In this document: piece after piece, positions 26,145 through 34,882 of the stretch
How positions within the stretch are numbered: the stretch's first letter is position 1
Layout of the letters: every line of letters begins with the position of its first letter
Assembly: GCF_900187455.1 (NCBI RefSeq)
Contig: NZ_FYDX01000014.1
Coordinates: forward strand, 124,001 to 188,000
Length of the DNA: 64,000 nucleotides
Source of the DNA: Pseudomonas sp. Irchel 3E13
GTDB taxonomy: Bacteria > Pseudomonadota > Gammaproteobacteria > Pseudomonadales > Pseudomonadaceae
Reading direction: 5' to 3'
Translations under genes and position numbers: made by a program
The notes under the pieces: model-generated
Seen by the model: the letters and a program-made list of their open reading frames with translations, nothing else
Databases searched by the model: none
What the model was told of the DNA's origin: nothing

Positions 26145-26167
26145 TTTACATACGCAGCGTATGTAAA
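26145..26167. promoter_or_regulatory. TetR operator copy B, extended palindrome
   Basis: Arms TTTACATACG (26145–26154) and CGTATGTAAA (26158–26167) are perfectly complementary around CAG, and contain the same CATACG-N3-CGTATG core as copy A. It ends 22 bases before the tetR start. Confidence 0.85.
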
Positions 26168-26189
26168 GTCCCTCTTCAAGGAGAAACGG

Positions 26190-26780
26190 ATGGCCCGCCG
26201 TACCCGCGCCGAAATGGAAGAAACCCGTGCCGCCCTGCTGGCCACGGCCCGCAAGGCGTTCAGCGAAACCGGCTACGCCGCCGCGTCGATGGACGAACTC
26301 ACCGCACAGGCGGGCCTGACCCGGGGCGCGCTCTACCATCATTTCGGCGACAAGAAAGGTCTGCTGGCGGCGGTGGTCGAGCAGATCGACGCGGAAATGG
26401 ATGAGCGCCTGAACGTTATTTCCGACACCGCCGAAGACACCTGGGAAGGCTTCCGCACGCGGTGTGAGGTGTATCTGCAAATGGCCCTGGAACCGGAAAT
26501 CCAGCGCATCGTCCTGCGCGATGCCCGCGCCGTGCTGGGCGGTGCCTCGGCGGACTCACAGCAGCATTGCATTGCGTCGATGCAGGTGCTGATCGAGCAG
26601 TTGATCGAGGAGAAAATCGTCGTGGCACTGGACCCGCGGGCGCTGGCGCGGTTGATCTACGGCAGCCTGGCCGAAGCGGCGGTGTGGATCGCCGAAACCG
26701 AAGCGGGCGACGAACGCTTGGCCCAGGCCAGTGAAGCGTTGGCGGTGTTGTTGCGGGGCATTCTGAGGCTGAGTCGCTAG
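26190..26780 (+). CDS. TetR-family transcriptional repressor
   Basis: A 196-residue repressor starting 'MARRTRAEMEETRAALLATARKAFSETGYAAASMDELTAQAGLTRGALYHHFGDKKGLLAAVV', a textbook TetR helix-turn-helix, followed by an all-helical ligand domain. ATG 26190 has AAGGAG 8 bases upstream. It is divergent from the MFS gene and two palindromes lie between them, so it should control both genes. Confidence 0.95.
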   Translation: MARRTRAEMEETRAALLATARKAFSETGYAAASMDELTAQAGLTRGALYHHFGDKKGLLAAVVEQIDAEMDERLNVISDTAEDTWEGFRTRCEVYLQMALEPEIQRIVLRDARAVLGGASADSQQHCIASMQVLIEQLIEEKIVVALDPRALARLIYGSLAEAAVWIAETEAGDERLAQASEALAVLLRGILRLSR

Positions 26781-26824
26781 CCGGCAGATCTTCAGCGCCC
26801 TTGAGATCCAGCGCCGCCCGCGCG

Positions 26825-26910
26825 GCGCATCGCCGGCAAGCCGGCTCCCACAGGGGTTTGTCTGTCAGTCAAGGCCATGGCGCGCGGCAACCATTGTGGG
26901 AGCCGCCGCC
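26825..26910. repeat. REP-like inverted pair
   Basis: GGCTCCCACA (26843–26852, after CGCCGGCAAGCC) and its complement TGTGGGAGCC (26895–26904) face each other about 50 bases apart. This is the usual Pseudomonas REP doublet. It fills most of the 278-base gap before the Rieske gene, where no gene is evident. Confidence 0.7.
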
Positions 26911-27058
26911 GCGATCAAGGCAACATAAACGATTCCACATAAGGAACATGTTCTTCACGACATGGGCGCGGTGGCTCTGTCTCTCTAGCATGGATCTCGC
27001 ACTCGGACCCGGACTCGCCCCCAGCGCCAGTGCCACGCCCATAACAAGGAGAACAATA

Positions 27059-28114
27059 ATGTCCACCGCCGCCTTGGCCTGCCAGACCGTGACCTGGAAC
27101 CCGATCACCAAGACCAGTAGCTTCACCGACCACGACCGCGAGGTTCTCACCCGGCACTGGCACCCTGTCGCCTTCAGCGCGGACGTCACCGACAAACCCT
27201 ACGCCGTCTCCCTGCTGGATGAGCCAGTGGTGCTCTACCGCACCGGCAACAAGGTGAATGCCGCCCGCGACATTTGCAGCCACCGCGGCGCGCCCCTGAG
27301 CAAGGGCTGGGTCCAGGGGGAAAACATCATTTGTCCGTACCACGGCCTGCACTTCGGCACCGATGGGCGCTGCACCCGCATACCGTCGGAACCCAACGCC
27401 AACCTCACCGAACGCCACCGCATCCAGATGTACGCGACCCGCGAGGACTACGGGCTGATCTGGGTATTGATGTCCGGCACCGAAGCCCCGTTCGCGCAGA
27501 TGCCGTCGTGGCATGACGAGAGCTTCCAGCGCATTCTTCCTCCGTCGATCGATATCGCGGCATCCGCTGGCCGCCAGGTCGAAGGCTTCATCGACGTGGC
27601 CCACTTCGCCTGGATTCACCACGAAGCCTTTGCCGACCGCGACAATCCCGTGGTGCCAACCTACAAAGCCGAGGTCACGCCATACGGGGTACACGCCGAG
27701 TACGTCAGCAGCGTCAGCAACTTCCCCAAGTCAATGCAGCACCGGGCACCTGAGGGCTTCCAGTGGAAGCGTACCTTCGATGTCTTTGCGCCCTTCACCG
27801 CGCGCCTGACGGTCAATTTCCCCGACCCGGAGCACCGCCTGGTAATCCTCAACGCGGCCAGCCCGATTTCCGCGCGCAAGACCCGGATGTTCTGCGCCAT
27901 CACCCGCAACTTCGACAAGCAGATGCCGCTGGACGACGTCTATGCCTTCAACCAGCAGGTCTTCGAAGAGGACCGCGACATCGTCGAACTTTGCCGCCCG
28001 GAAGACTTGCCGCTGGACCTCTCGCTGGAAATCCATATTCCCGCCGACCGCTCTTCCACCGCCTACCGTCGTGCCCTGAGCGCGCTGGGCCTGGGCCGCG
28101 CCTTTACCAGTTGA
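27059..28114 (+). CDS. Rieske non-haem iron oxygenase, terminal subunit
   Basis: A 351-residue oxygenase. The Rieske 2Fe-2S motif is CxH…CxxH: 'CSHRGAPLSKG' and 'CPYHGLHFG' (about residues 75–98). The mononuclear iron site follows as D-x2-H-x4-H in 'FIDVAHFAWIHH' (about 180). It is of the single-component alpha-subunit type related to vanillate demethylase and phenoxybenzoate dioxygenase. ATG 27059 has AAGGAG upstream. The next gene, 22 bases on, is a rubredoxin–reductase fusion and probably its electron donor. Substrate unknown. Confidence 0.92.
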   Translation: MSTAALACQTVTWNPITKTSSFTDHDREVLTRHWHPVAFSADVTDKPYAVSLLDEPVVLYRTGNKVNAARDICSHRGAPLSKGWVQGENIICPYHGLHFGTDGRCTRIPSEPNANLTERHRIQMYATREDYGLIWVLMSGTEAPFAQMPSWHDESFQRILPPSIDIAASAGRQVEGFIDVAHFAWIHHEAFADRDNPVVPTYKAEVTPYGVHAEYVSSVSNFPKSMQHRAPEGFQWKRTFDVFAPFTARLTVNFPDPEHRLVILNAASPISARKTRMFCAITRNFDKQMPLDDVYAFNQQVFEEDRDIVELCRPEDLPLDLSLEIHIPADRSSTAYRRALSALGLGRAFTS

Positions 28115-28136
28115 TCAACTGACGGGAGTTTCGACC

Positions 28137-29495
28137 ATGTACACATGGGAATGTCTGGTGTGCGGCTTCATCTACGACGAAGCGGCCGGAAGACCGGAAG
28201 ACGGTATCGCGGCGGGCACCCGCTGGGAGGAGGTGCCGCAGGACTGGTACTGCCCGGAGTGCGGCGTCGGCAAGGCCGACTTCGAGATGGTCAGGATTGC
28301 CGGACCGGGGGTGGCGGCGACAGCCGCGGCCCTCCAGCCGGACCCGGTGGTCATCCTCGGCTCGGGGCTGGCCGGCTACACCCTGGCCCGCGAACTGCGC
28401 AAGCTGGATGCCGACACGCCGATCCTGATCGTCACCCGCGACGGTGGCGAGTTCTATTCCAAGCCGGCACTGTCCAATGCCTTTCAGACCGGGCGCCTGC
28501 CCGATCAGTTGGTGACCTCCAGCGCCGAGCAGATGGCGACGCAGTTGCGCGCCCGCATCAAGACCCGCACGACCATCGAACACATCGATGCCCAGGCGCA
28601 GGTGGTCTACATCGATGATCAGCCGCAACGCTACAGCGCGCTGGTCCTGGCACTGGGCGCCGATGCCCGCCGCCCGGACCTGGCCGGGGATGGCGTTGAC
28701 GCCATCGTCACCGTCAACGACCTGGAGGACTACCGCGAGTTTCGCCAGCGGATCGGCGTCGACAGTCGCATCGCCATTCTCGGCGCCGGGCTTATCGGTT
28801 GCGAGTTTGCCAACGACCTGCGCCATGCCGGCCACCACGTCCACGTCATCGACCGCGCCACCTGGCCGCTGAGCCGGCTGCTACCGTCCGAAGCCGGAGA
28901 CGAGATGGCGAATGCGCTGGGCGCCATCGGCGTTCACCTGGCGCTGGGCAATGCACCGGTAGCCGTCCAGCGGAGCGGAGATGGCTTCAGGTTGCAGATG
29001 GCCGACGGTGCCGTGCTCGACGTGGACTACGTGCTGTGCGCCATCGGCCTGGAGCCTCGCGGCAAACTGGCTCAGGCGGCGGGAATCGCCGTCTCGGGCG
29101 GCATCATCACCGATGCCTGCCTACGCACCAGCGCCCCGAACGTGTATGCCTTGGGTGATTGCGCGCGGGTTCATGACCTGGTGCTGCCGTATGTGATGCC
29201 GATCATGCTGCAGGCCCGCGCCCTGGCCCAGACCCTCGCCGGGCAACCCACGCCGGTCGCCTACCCGGCGATGCCGGTGACCATCAAGACCAGCGTCCTG
29301 CCCACCGTCGTGGCTTCGCCGCTGGACAGCAACGGCCGGTGGTCAACCGACCTGGGCGAACGCTGCGACAAGGGCATCGCCACCGTGAAATCGCTCTATC
29401 ACGACGAGCACCGCCGCATGCTGGGCTTCGTGCTGATGGGCACGGCGATCCAGGAGAAGGCTGAACTGCTCAAAGCGCTCCCGGACTGGCGCTAG
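28137..29495 (+). CDS. Rubredoxin–rubredoxin reductase fusion protein
   Basis: A 452-residue fusion. Residues 1–50 are a rubredoxin with iron ligands 'CLVCG' and 'CPECG'. Residues 63–452 are an FAD/NAD(P)H reductase with 'ILGSGLAGYTLARELRKLD' (FAD site), 'IAILGAGLIGCEFANDL' (NADH site) and 'VYALGDCA' (FAD). Such fusions pass electrons from NADH through FAD to the rubredoxin iron. They usually serve alkane hydroxylases; here the neighbour is a Rieske oxygenase. A terminator follows. Confidence 0.93.
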   Translation: MYTWECLVCGFIYDEAAGRPEDGIAAGTRWEEVPQDWYCPECGVGKADFEMVRIAGPGVAATAAALQPDPVVILGSGLAGYTLARELRKLDADTPILIVTRDGGEFYSKPALSNAFQTGRLPDQLVTSSAEQMATQLRARIKTRTTIEHIDAQAQVVYIDDQPQRYSALVLALGADARRPDLAGDGVDAIVTVNDLEDYREFRQRIGVDSRIAILGAGLIGCEFANDLRHAGHHVHVIDRATWPLSRLLPSEAGDEMANALGAIGVHLALGNAPVAVQRSGDGFRLQMADGAVLDVDYVLCAIGLEPRGKLAQAAGIAVSGGIITDACLRTSAPNVYALGDCARVHDLVLPYVMPIMLQARALAQTLAGQPTPVAYPAMPVTIKTSVLPTVVASPLDSNGRWSTDLGERCDKGIATVKSLYHDEHRRMLGFVLMGTAIQEKAELLKALPDWR

Positions 29496-29538
29496 CAGAG
29501 GGAGCTGACGAGCATCTGTGTGCATGGACGCACTTCTG

Positions 29539-29579
29539 GGCATCGTTATATATTTCAATACATAACGATGCCATTTTTT
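29539..29579 (+). terminator. Terminator after the rubredoxin reductase gene
   Basis: GGCATCGTTAT (29539–29549) pairs with ATAACGATGCC (29562–29572) and an inner TAT/ATA extends the stem after one mismatch; A and six T follow (29573–29579). The LysR start is only 32 bases further, so its promoter must overlap this structure or read-through must occur. Confidence 0.8.
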
Positions 29580-29611
29580 GCCAACGCCAGGCCTTCGACA
29601 CAGACACTGCC

Positions 29612-30541
29612 ATGCCCAACTGCGACGCCCAACTCCTGCGCACGCTCTACACCCTGCTGACCGAGTGCAGCGTGTCGCGCACCGCCGAGCTGCTCGGACA
29701 AACCCAGCCCGCCGTCAGCGTCGCCTTGCGCCGGCTGCGCGAACTGACCGGCGACCCCTTGCTGGTGCGCAGCGGCAGTCGCATGCTGCTGACCAGCCAC
29801 GCCCAGACCCTGATCGACCCGGTGGCCCAGGCGCTGGAAGGTATCGAGCAGATCCTGCACCCGATGGACCGCTTCAACCCCGCCACCACCCGCCAGACCT
29901 TTCGCATCAGCACGCCGGATTACCTGAGCGTGTTTTTCGTGCCTGCAATCGTCGAGCGCTTCTATGCCCAGGCGCCACTCGCCACGCTGGAGCTGACCCA
30001 CCTGCAAGCCGAAGGCGGTTATTCACGAGGCCTGGAGGAAGGCTATCTGGATTTGGTGATCGGCAACTGGAGAACCCCCGCCGATCACCTGCACCTGCAA
30101 CCGTTGTGCGACGACGATCTGGTGTGCCTGATGCGCGACGAACACCCCATCCGGCCTGGCGAGCTGACCCAGGAGGCCTACACCCGGGCGGACCACCTCG
30201 CCGTGATGACCCACAATGCCTCCGGCCAGGGCACCATTGGCGCCGAACTGGCCGGAAGCGGCCTGGCCAGACGGGTGACGACCACCCTGCCCTACTTCTG
30301 CATCGCCCCGTATGTGCTGGTCAAATCGAACCTGGTCTTCACCACTACGCGATCATTTGCCAAGCACTACAGCGAATTGTTGCCGCTGCGTATCGAACCC
30401 TTTCCCGTCCCCGCCCAGCCCTTGCGTTACTACCAACTCTGGCACGCACGCAAACATCGCTCGGAGGCCTCGAAGTGGCTGCGTGGGGTGGTGCTGGCAG
30501 CGGCCAGGGCGATTGCGCCCGAGCCATCGCTTCCGGGCTGA
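29612..30541 (+). CDS. LysR-type regulator, NodD/NahR-like
   Basis: A 309-residue LysR protein with helix-turn-helix 'SVSRTAELLGQTQPAVSVALRRLRELTGDPLLVR' (about residues 18–51) and an effector domain of the NahR/NodD type ('RQTFRISTPDYLSVFFVPAIVERF'). Members of this branch answer aromatic compounds. It follows the Rieske oxygenase–reductase pair in the same direction and is convergent with an MFS gene. It probably controls one or both. Confidence 0.9.
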   Translation: MPNCDAQLLRTLYTLLTECSVSRTAELLGQTQPAVSVALRRLRELTGDPLLVRSGSRMLLTSHAQTLIDPVAQALEGIEQILHPMDRFNPATTRQTFRISTPDYLSVFFVPAIVERFYAQAPLATLELTHLQAEGGYSRGLEEGYLDLVIGNWRTPADHLHLQPLCDDDLVCLMRDEHPIRPGELTQEAYTRADHLAVMTHNASGQGTIGAELAGSGLARRVTTTLPYFCIAPYVLVKSNLVFTTTRSFAKHYSELLPLRIEPFPVPAQPLRYYQLWHARKHRSEASKWLRGVVLAAARAIAPEPSLPG

Positions 30542-30565
30542 TCCCTGGCGAAGACAGCAGCCCCC

Positions 30566-31723
30566 TCACTCCGCCACCGACACTCGATACGCCTTGCGAT
30601 TCGCCGACCGCGCAAAGCACACGAACAACGCCGCCATCACCGCCAGTGCCATCGGCAAACCGTGCGGTGCCACGTCCATCGCCGCGCCGCTGACCAACGG
30701 CCCGATCAGGCTGCCCACGCCCCACAGCAAGCCGACACTGGCATTGGCCGTCACCAGATCCTGCCCCTTGAACTGCTGCCCGATCAGCACCAGCGCCAAG
30801 GTATACACCCCGCCCGCCACCGCCCCGAGCAACACCAGCGCCGGCCACAACAGCCACTGCACCTGGATCAGCCACGGCAATGCCAGGCCGATCAGCATCG
30901 CCACCACGCCACAGACCAAGTGCACCAGCGTGCGCTCGCAGCGATCCGCCAGCCAGCCGATGGGCAACTGGAACAGCATGTCGCCCGTCAGGATCACCGT
31001 CACCATCAACGCCGCCACACCCACCGCGTAAGCGTGGTTAGTGGCGTACACCGGCAGCAGCGAGAGGATCACCGCGTCGAAGAACGAGAAGAACAGCACG
31101 CCCATGCACAGCGCGGGCGCGACGCGGAAGAAGCCGGCGAGGGAGAAGCTCTTTTCAGCGTCCTCGCCGTGCTCGACATGATCGTTCGGCACGCACCAGA
31201 CAATGCAGCCCAGCGCCAGCGCATACCCCACCGACACCATCACGATCAGCCACGGTCCCTGCGCGCCGAGCAGCGAAAGCATGGCCGGGCCGAGCATCTG
31301 GCAACCGGTGAAGGCCGTGGCGTACAGCGCCATGACCTTGCCGCGGTTGTGTTCTTCGCTCAGTTCATTGACCCAGGATTCGCCGAGGATGATCGCCACC
31401 CCCATGCCGAGCCCGAGGCCCAGGCGCAACGCGCCGAGCAGGTAGATCGACGAGAACGCCCACTCGATCAACCCGACACTGAGGGCGCAAATGCTGAAGC
31501 TGAGCAGGTAGATCATGCGCCGGGTCAGGTGCCGGCAGCAGGCGTCGACCATGAAGGCCGACAGCATCATGCCGGCCGCGGGCGCGGCGGACAGAACGCC
31601 GATCTGCAGGCTGCTGGCCCCGGCGTCGAGCAGGCGCAGCGACACCAGCGGCAGGGTCGCGCCGAGGCTGAAACCGATGATGGAAACGACAAACAACAGA
31701 CCGACGAGAAAACGCTTGTTCAT
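30566..31723 (-). CDS. MFS transporter, YcaD-like
   Basis: A 385-residue permease with twelve predicted membrane segments starting 'MNKRFLVGLLFVVSIIGFSLGATLPLVSLRLLDAG'. The central loop 'RGKVMALYATAFTGCQMLGP' fits the YcaD/MFS_1 group. ATG 31723 has GGAGTGAG upstream. It is convergent with the LysR gene; a possible 47-codon reading frame lies 100 bases upstream. Substrate unknown. Confidence 0.88.
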   Translation of the reverse strand: MNKRFLVGLLFVVSIIGFSLGATLPLVSLRLLDAGASSLQIGVLSAAPAAGMMLSAFMVDACCRHLTRRMIYLLSFSICALSVGLIEWAFSSIYLLGALRLGLGLGMGVAIILGESWVNELSEEHNRGKVMALYATAFTGCQMLGPAMLSLLGAQGPWLIVMVSVGYALALGCIVWCVPNDHVEHGEDAEKSFSLAGFFRVAPALCMGVLFFSFFDAVILSLLPVYATNHAYAVGVAALMVTVILTGDMLFQLPIGWLADRCERTLVHLVCGVVAMLIGLALPWLIQVQWLLWPALVLLGAVAGGVYTLALVLIGQQFKGQDLVTANASVGLLWGVGSLIGPLVSGAAMDVAPHGLPMALAVMAALFVCFARSANRKAYRVSVAE

Positions 31724-31823
31724 GACTCACTCCACAACCGCCGGCGCGCGAGGCAAAGGGCTCACGCGCGGGCGCAACACGCTCGATGACAGAAGACGAA
31801 CGGACCACGACGGCCCGCGAAGG

Positions 31824-31967
31824 TCAGGCGGCGATGGTGTGTGGCGAGAAGGTGAACGCGAACAGCACGCTGCGCCGGCGCTTGAGCACCGTGTCACTCG
31901 GCCAGTCACGACGAACGGCCCGGACGACGGGCTGTTGAGCGATGAGGTGGCAGTTGACGCGGTTCAT
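31824..31967 (-). CDS. Possible 47-residue small ORF upstream of MFS gene
   Basis: ATG 31967 opens a frame of 47 codons, 'MNRVNCHLIAQQPVVR…FTFSPHTIAA', in the 339-base gap between the diguanylate cyclase and MFS genes. Nearly every codon ends in G or C with the same preferences as the surrounding genes, which supports coding. Ribosome-binding sequence is weak. It lies on the same strand as the MFS gene and could be a leader peptide or a small independent protein. The product is basic and has no membrane segment. Confidence 0.35.
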   Translation of the reverse strand: MNRVNCHLIAQQPVVRAVRRDWPSDTVLKRRRSVLFAFTFSPHTIAA

Positions 31968-32062
31968 GGTCGGGCTACAGCAAGGGGATTGGAAAGGGCC
32001 GGCACTCTAGGCCATGGGCTTCGGTGCCGTCAATCAGCCACTGGTCGGGCGTGGCGACGGGG

Positions 32063-33427
32063 TCACGACAGCCGCGACGGCAAGGCTTCCTCATCAGGCG
32101 CCGTTCCCACCACTAAACGATTGCGGCCTTCTTGTTTGGCGCGGTACAGCGCGAGGTCCGCGACACTGAGCAATGAGGTCAGGGCAACACTGTCGCCGGG
32201 GCGGTCGGGGTCGTAGCTGGCGCAACCGATGCTCAGGGTCACCCGCCCCATGGGGCTGGCGGCATGGTTGAGGTTGGCGTCGTAGATTTCCTGGCACAGC
32301 TCGCGGGCGACGGTGCGCGCGCCATGGGCGTCGGTGTCGGGGAGGATCACCGCGAACTCTTCGCCGCCATAACGGCAGACCTGATCCCCCGGGCGCAGCA
32401 AGGACTGGCCAAGCAACATGGCGATCTTGCGCAGACACTCGTCGCCGGCCTGATGGCCATAGTGGTCGTTGAACACCTTGAACTGATCGACATCCACCAT
32501 CAGCAGTGACAGCGGCCGGCCTTCGCGGCGGGAGCGCGCCTTCTCCTGCAACAGCGCTTCGTCGAAGCGCCGGCGGTTGGGCAGGCCGGTGAGGAAGTCT
32601 TCGCTGGCCAGGGCCTGCAGGCGGGCATTGGCCTGGGCCAGTTGCGCATTGCTTTCGGCCAGGGCCTGGCGCATCAGGCATTGCTCGGTGATGTCACTGA
32701 GGGCCAGGGTCATGCCGAGGACTTCGTGGTCGAGGTCGCGCACCGCGCCGATTTTCATCAGGTACGTGTGGCCCTTCCAGTCCAGTTCGCGGTCCGCCAG
32801 CGCCTGGTCGCGCTCCAGTTCCGCGAGGCACTGCGCCAGGTCCAGTTGCTCGACGGGCAGCAGCGCGGGCAGCGGTTGCCCGACCAATTGCGTGGCGTCG
32901 CCGCCGAGCAGTTGGCCGAGCGCACGGTTGACGTTGACCAGCACGCCCTGCCGGTCCACCAGGCCCAGCGCCACGGAAGCCGCGGCGTACAGCGCTTCGA
33001 GTTGCACTTCGCGGCGGTCCAGCGGGCCGATGCCGGGCGTGACGTCACGGTCGATGCCGCGGTAGCCGGTGAAGGTCCCCTGCGCGTCGAACAGCGGCAC
33101 GCCGCTGGTTTCCAGCACTACCAGGCGGCCATCGGAGCGGATATTGCGGTTGATCAATCCGGCGAAAGGACGTTGCTCGGCCACGATCCCGCCGAAGATC
33201 GCGCCGACCCGCGCGGCTTCGTCCGGCGGCATGAAATCGAACGGTGTCTTGCCCAGCACCTCGCTCGGGGCGAAGCCGAGCATCTGTCGGCTGTGCTCGG
33301 AACAGAAGGTGTAGCGGCCCTGGCTGTCCACTTCCCAGAGCCAGTCGGAGTTGTGCGCGATGATTTCCCGCAGGCGCAGGACTTCCTGTGCTTCGGGGAG
33401 TGGCTCAGGAGCGGAGGCGTTGGGCAT
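32063..33427 (-). CDS. Diguanylate cyclase with two PAS domains
   Basis: A 454-residue cytoplasmic c-di-GMP synthase. PAS 1 (about 15–130, 'IIAHNSDWLWEVDSQGRYTFCSEHSRQMLGF') is followed by PAS 2 (about 145–260, 'LGLVDRQGVLVNVNRAL') and a GGDEF domain (about 285–450) with active site 'RYGGEEFAV'. The product-inhibition site RxxD is present as RPGD five residues before GGEEF, so activity should be feedback-controlled. No EAL domain and no membrane segment. ATG 33427 is used. Upstream lies a long hairpin element (33462–33519). Confidence 0.93.
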   Translation of the reverse strand: MPNASAPEPLPEAQEVLRLREIIAHNSDWLWEVDSQGRYTFCSEHSRQMLGFAPSEVLGKTPFDFMPPDEAARVGAIFGGIVAEQRPFAGLINRNIRSDGRLVVLETSGVPLFDAQGTFTGYRGIDRDVTPGIGPLDRREVQLEALYAAASVALGLVDRQGVLVNVNRALGQLLGGDATQLVGQPLPALLPVEQLDLAQCLAELERDQALADRELDWKGHTYLMKIGAVRDLDHEVLGMTLALSDITEQCLMRQALAESNAQLAQANARLQALASEDFLTGLPNRRRFDEALLQEKARSRREGRPLSLLMVDVDQFKVFNDHYGHQAGDECLRKIAMLLGQSLLRPGDQVCRYGGEEFAVILPDTDAHGARTVARELCQEIYDANLNHAASPMGRVTLSIGCASYDPDRPGDSVALTSLLSVADLALYRAKQEGRNRLVVGTAPDEEALPSRLS

Positions 33428-33461
33428 AGGGGCTACTTCGGAGAACAACCGGAAGATTGCA

Positions 33462-33519
33462 AAGCGCCACGTTACTGGATCGGAGCCCAACCGGGCAAAT
33501 CCGGCGTAACGTGGCGCTT
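33462..33519 (-). other. Long structured hairpin between fsr and cyclase genes
   Basis: AAGCGCCACGTTAC (33462–33475) pairs perfectly with 33506–33519 (14 bp). Inside, GGAT/ATCC (33477–33480/33499–33502) and GCCC/GGGC (33485–33488/33493–33496) continue the stem to a 4-base loop. It is 8 bases after the fsr stop and 35 bases before the cyclase ATG. There is no T run on either strand. It may end fsr transcription, or be a regulatory 5' leader of the cyclase message. Confidence 0.75.
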
Positions 33520-33527
33520 CAGACCTG

Positions 33528-34736
33528 TCAGCGCTTCTTCGTCGACGGCAGCAGGATCGCCAGAATCCCCAACAGCGGCAGGAACGAGCACAGGTAGTAG
33601 ACGTACTCGATACCGTGGATATCCGCGAGGTAACCCAACAGCGCCGCGCCGATGCCACCGAAGCCGAACATCAGGCCGAAGAACACCCCGGCGATCATGC
33701 CGACATTGCCCGGCACCAGTTCTTGCGCGTACACCACGATCGCCGAGAACGCCGAGGCGAGGATGAAGCCGATGATCACGCTGAGCACGCTGGTCCAGAA
33801 CAGGTCCGCGTAGGGCAGCGCCAGGGTGAACGGTGCCACGCCGAGGATGGAGAACCAGATCACCGCCTTGCGGCCGATGCGGTCGCCGATCGGCCCGCCG
33901 AAGAAGGTGCCGGCCGCCACCGCCCCGAGGAACAGGAACAGATGCAGTTGCGAACTGCCCACCGAGAGGTCGAACTTCTCGATCAGGTAGAAGGTGTAGT
34001 AGCTGGTCAGGCTGGACATGTAGAAGTACTTGGAGAACACCAGCAGCCCCAGCACCACCAGCGCGCTGATCACCCGCCCGCGTGACAAACCGTGGGTCGC
34101 GGCCTGACCGGCCTTGGCCTTGAACAGGTTCAGGTGCTCGCGATACCAGCGGCTCAGGCCGTAGGTCACTATCACGGCGGCCACGGCGAACAGGCCGAAC
34201 CAAACGACGTTGCCCTGGCCGAACGGAATGATGATCGCCGCCGCCAGCAGCGGGCCGAACGCCGAACCGGCGTTGCCGCCGACCTGGAAGGTCGACTGGG
34301 CGAGGCCATAGCGGCCGCCCGAGGCGAGCCGGGCGATCCGCGAGGTTTCCGGGTGGAAAGTCGAGGAGCCGATGCCCACCAGCCCGGCGGCCAGCAGGAT
34401 CATCGCGAAGCTGCCGACATACGCCAGCATCACGATGCCCACCAACGTGCACAACGTACCGAGCGGCAGCAGGTTGGGCATCGGCTTGCGGTCGGTGTAG
34501 AAACCCACCGCCGGTTGCAGCAGCGAGGCGGTGATCTGGAAGGTCAGGGTAATCAGGCCGACCTGGGCGAAGCTCAGGTCATAGTTGGCCTTGAGCAGCG
34601 GATAAATCGACGGCAGCACCGCCTGGATCAGGTCGTTGATCAGGTGCGCCAAGGCGCAGGCGGCAATGATGCGCATCACCAGCGGGCTGCTCTGGCTGGC
34701 AGCGGACGCGGTTGGCGCGGCGGTACTTGAGGACAT
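33528..34736 (-). CDS. fsr: MFS exporter, fosmidomycin-resistance (Fsr) type
   Basis: A 402-residue transporter with twelve membrane segments. 'ALAHLINDLIQAVLPSIYPLLKANYDLSFAQVGLITL' and 'VGIGSSTFHPETSRIARLASGGRYGLAQSTFQVGGNAGSAFGPLLAA' are hallmark Fsr sequences. Family members export fosmidomycin and probably other small anions. ATG 34736; the gene is divergent from the second sigma-factor gene, with a Fur-like box in the gap nearer the sigma gene. Confidence 0.9.
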   Translation of the reverse strand: MSSSTAAPTASAASQSSPLVMRIIAACALAHLINDLIQAVLPSIYPLLKANYDLSFAQVGLITLTFQITASLLQPAVGFYTDRKPMPNLLPLGTLCTLVGIVMLAYVGSFAMILLAAGLVGIGSSTFHPETSRIARLASGGRYGLAQSTFQVGGNAGSAFGPLLAAAIIIPFGQGNVVWFGLFAVAAVIVTYGLSRWYREHLNLFKAKAGQAATHGLSRGRVISALVVLGLLVFSKYFYMSSLTSYYTFYLIEKFDLSVGSSQLHLFLFLGAVAAGTFFGGPIGDRIGRKAVIWFSILGVAPFTLALPYADLFWTSVLSVIIGFILASAFSAIVVYAQELVPGNVGMIAGVFFGLMFGFGGIGAALLGYLADIHGIEYVYYLCSFLPLLGILAILLPSTKKR

Positions 34737-34824
34737 GGGACAGCATCCATCGGAGGGCAGGAAAGGCTCCGATTATGGCGAAATCGTTAGCAAGCGCACT
34801 ATTCTTTTTGCCGAACGGCTGCTT

Positions 34825-34843
34825 GTGAATAATTCTCAATAAC
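34825..34843. promoter_or_regulatory. Fur-box-like site before sigma gene 2
   Basis: The complement reads TTATTGAGAATTATTCAC, close to the repeated GATAAT pattern of Fur boxes. It lies 40–58 bases before the sigma start, so iron would repress this unit. Confidence 0.7.
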
Positions 34844-34882
34844 GCTAGCATCGCCGCTCATTTCACCTGCGCGGCGCCCAGC

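Noticed and set aside
29539..29572. Palindrome read as a LysR operator
   Set aside because: A run of six T follows directly, so a terminator is the better call.
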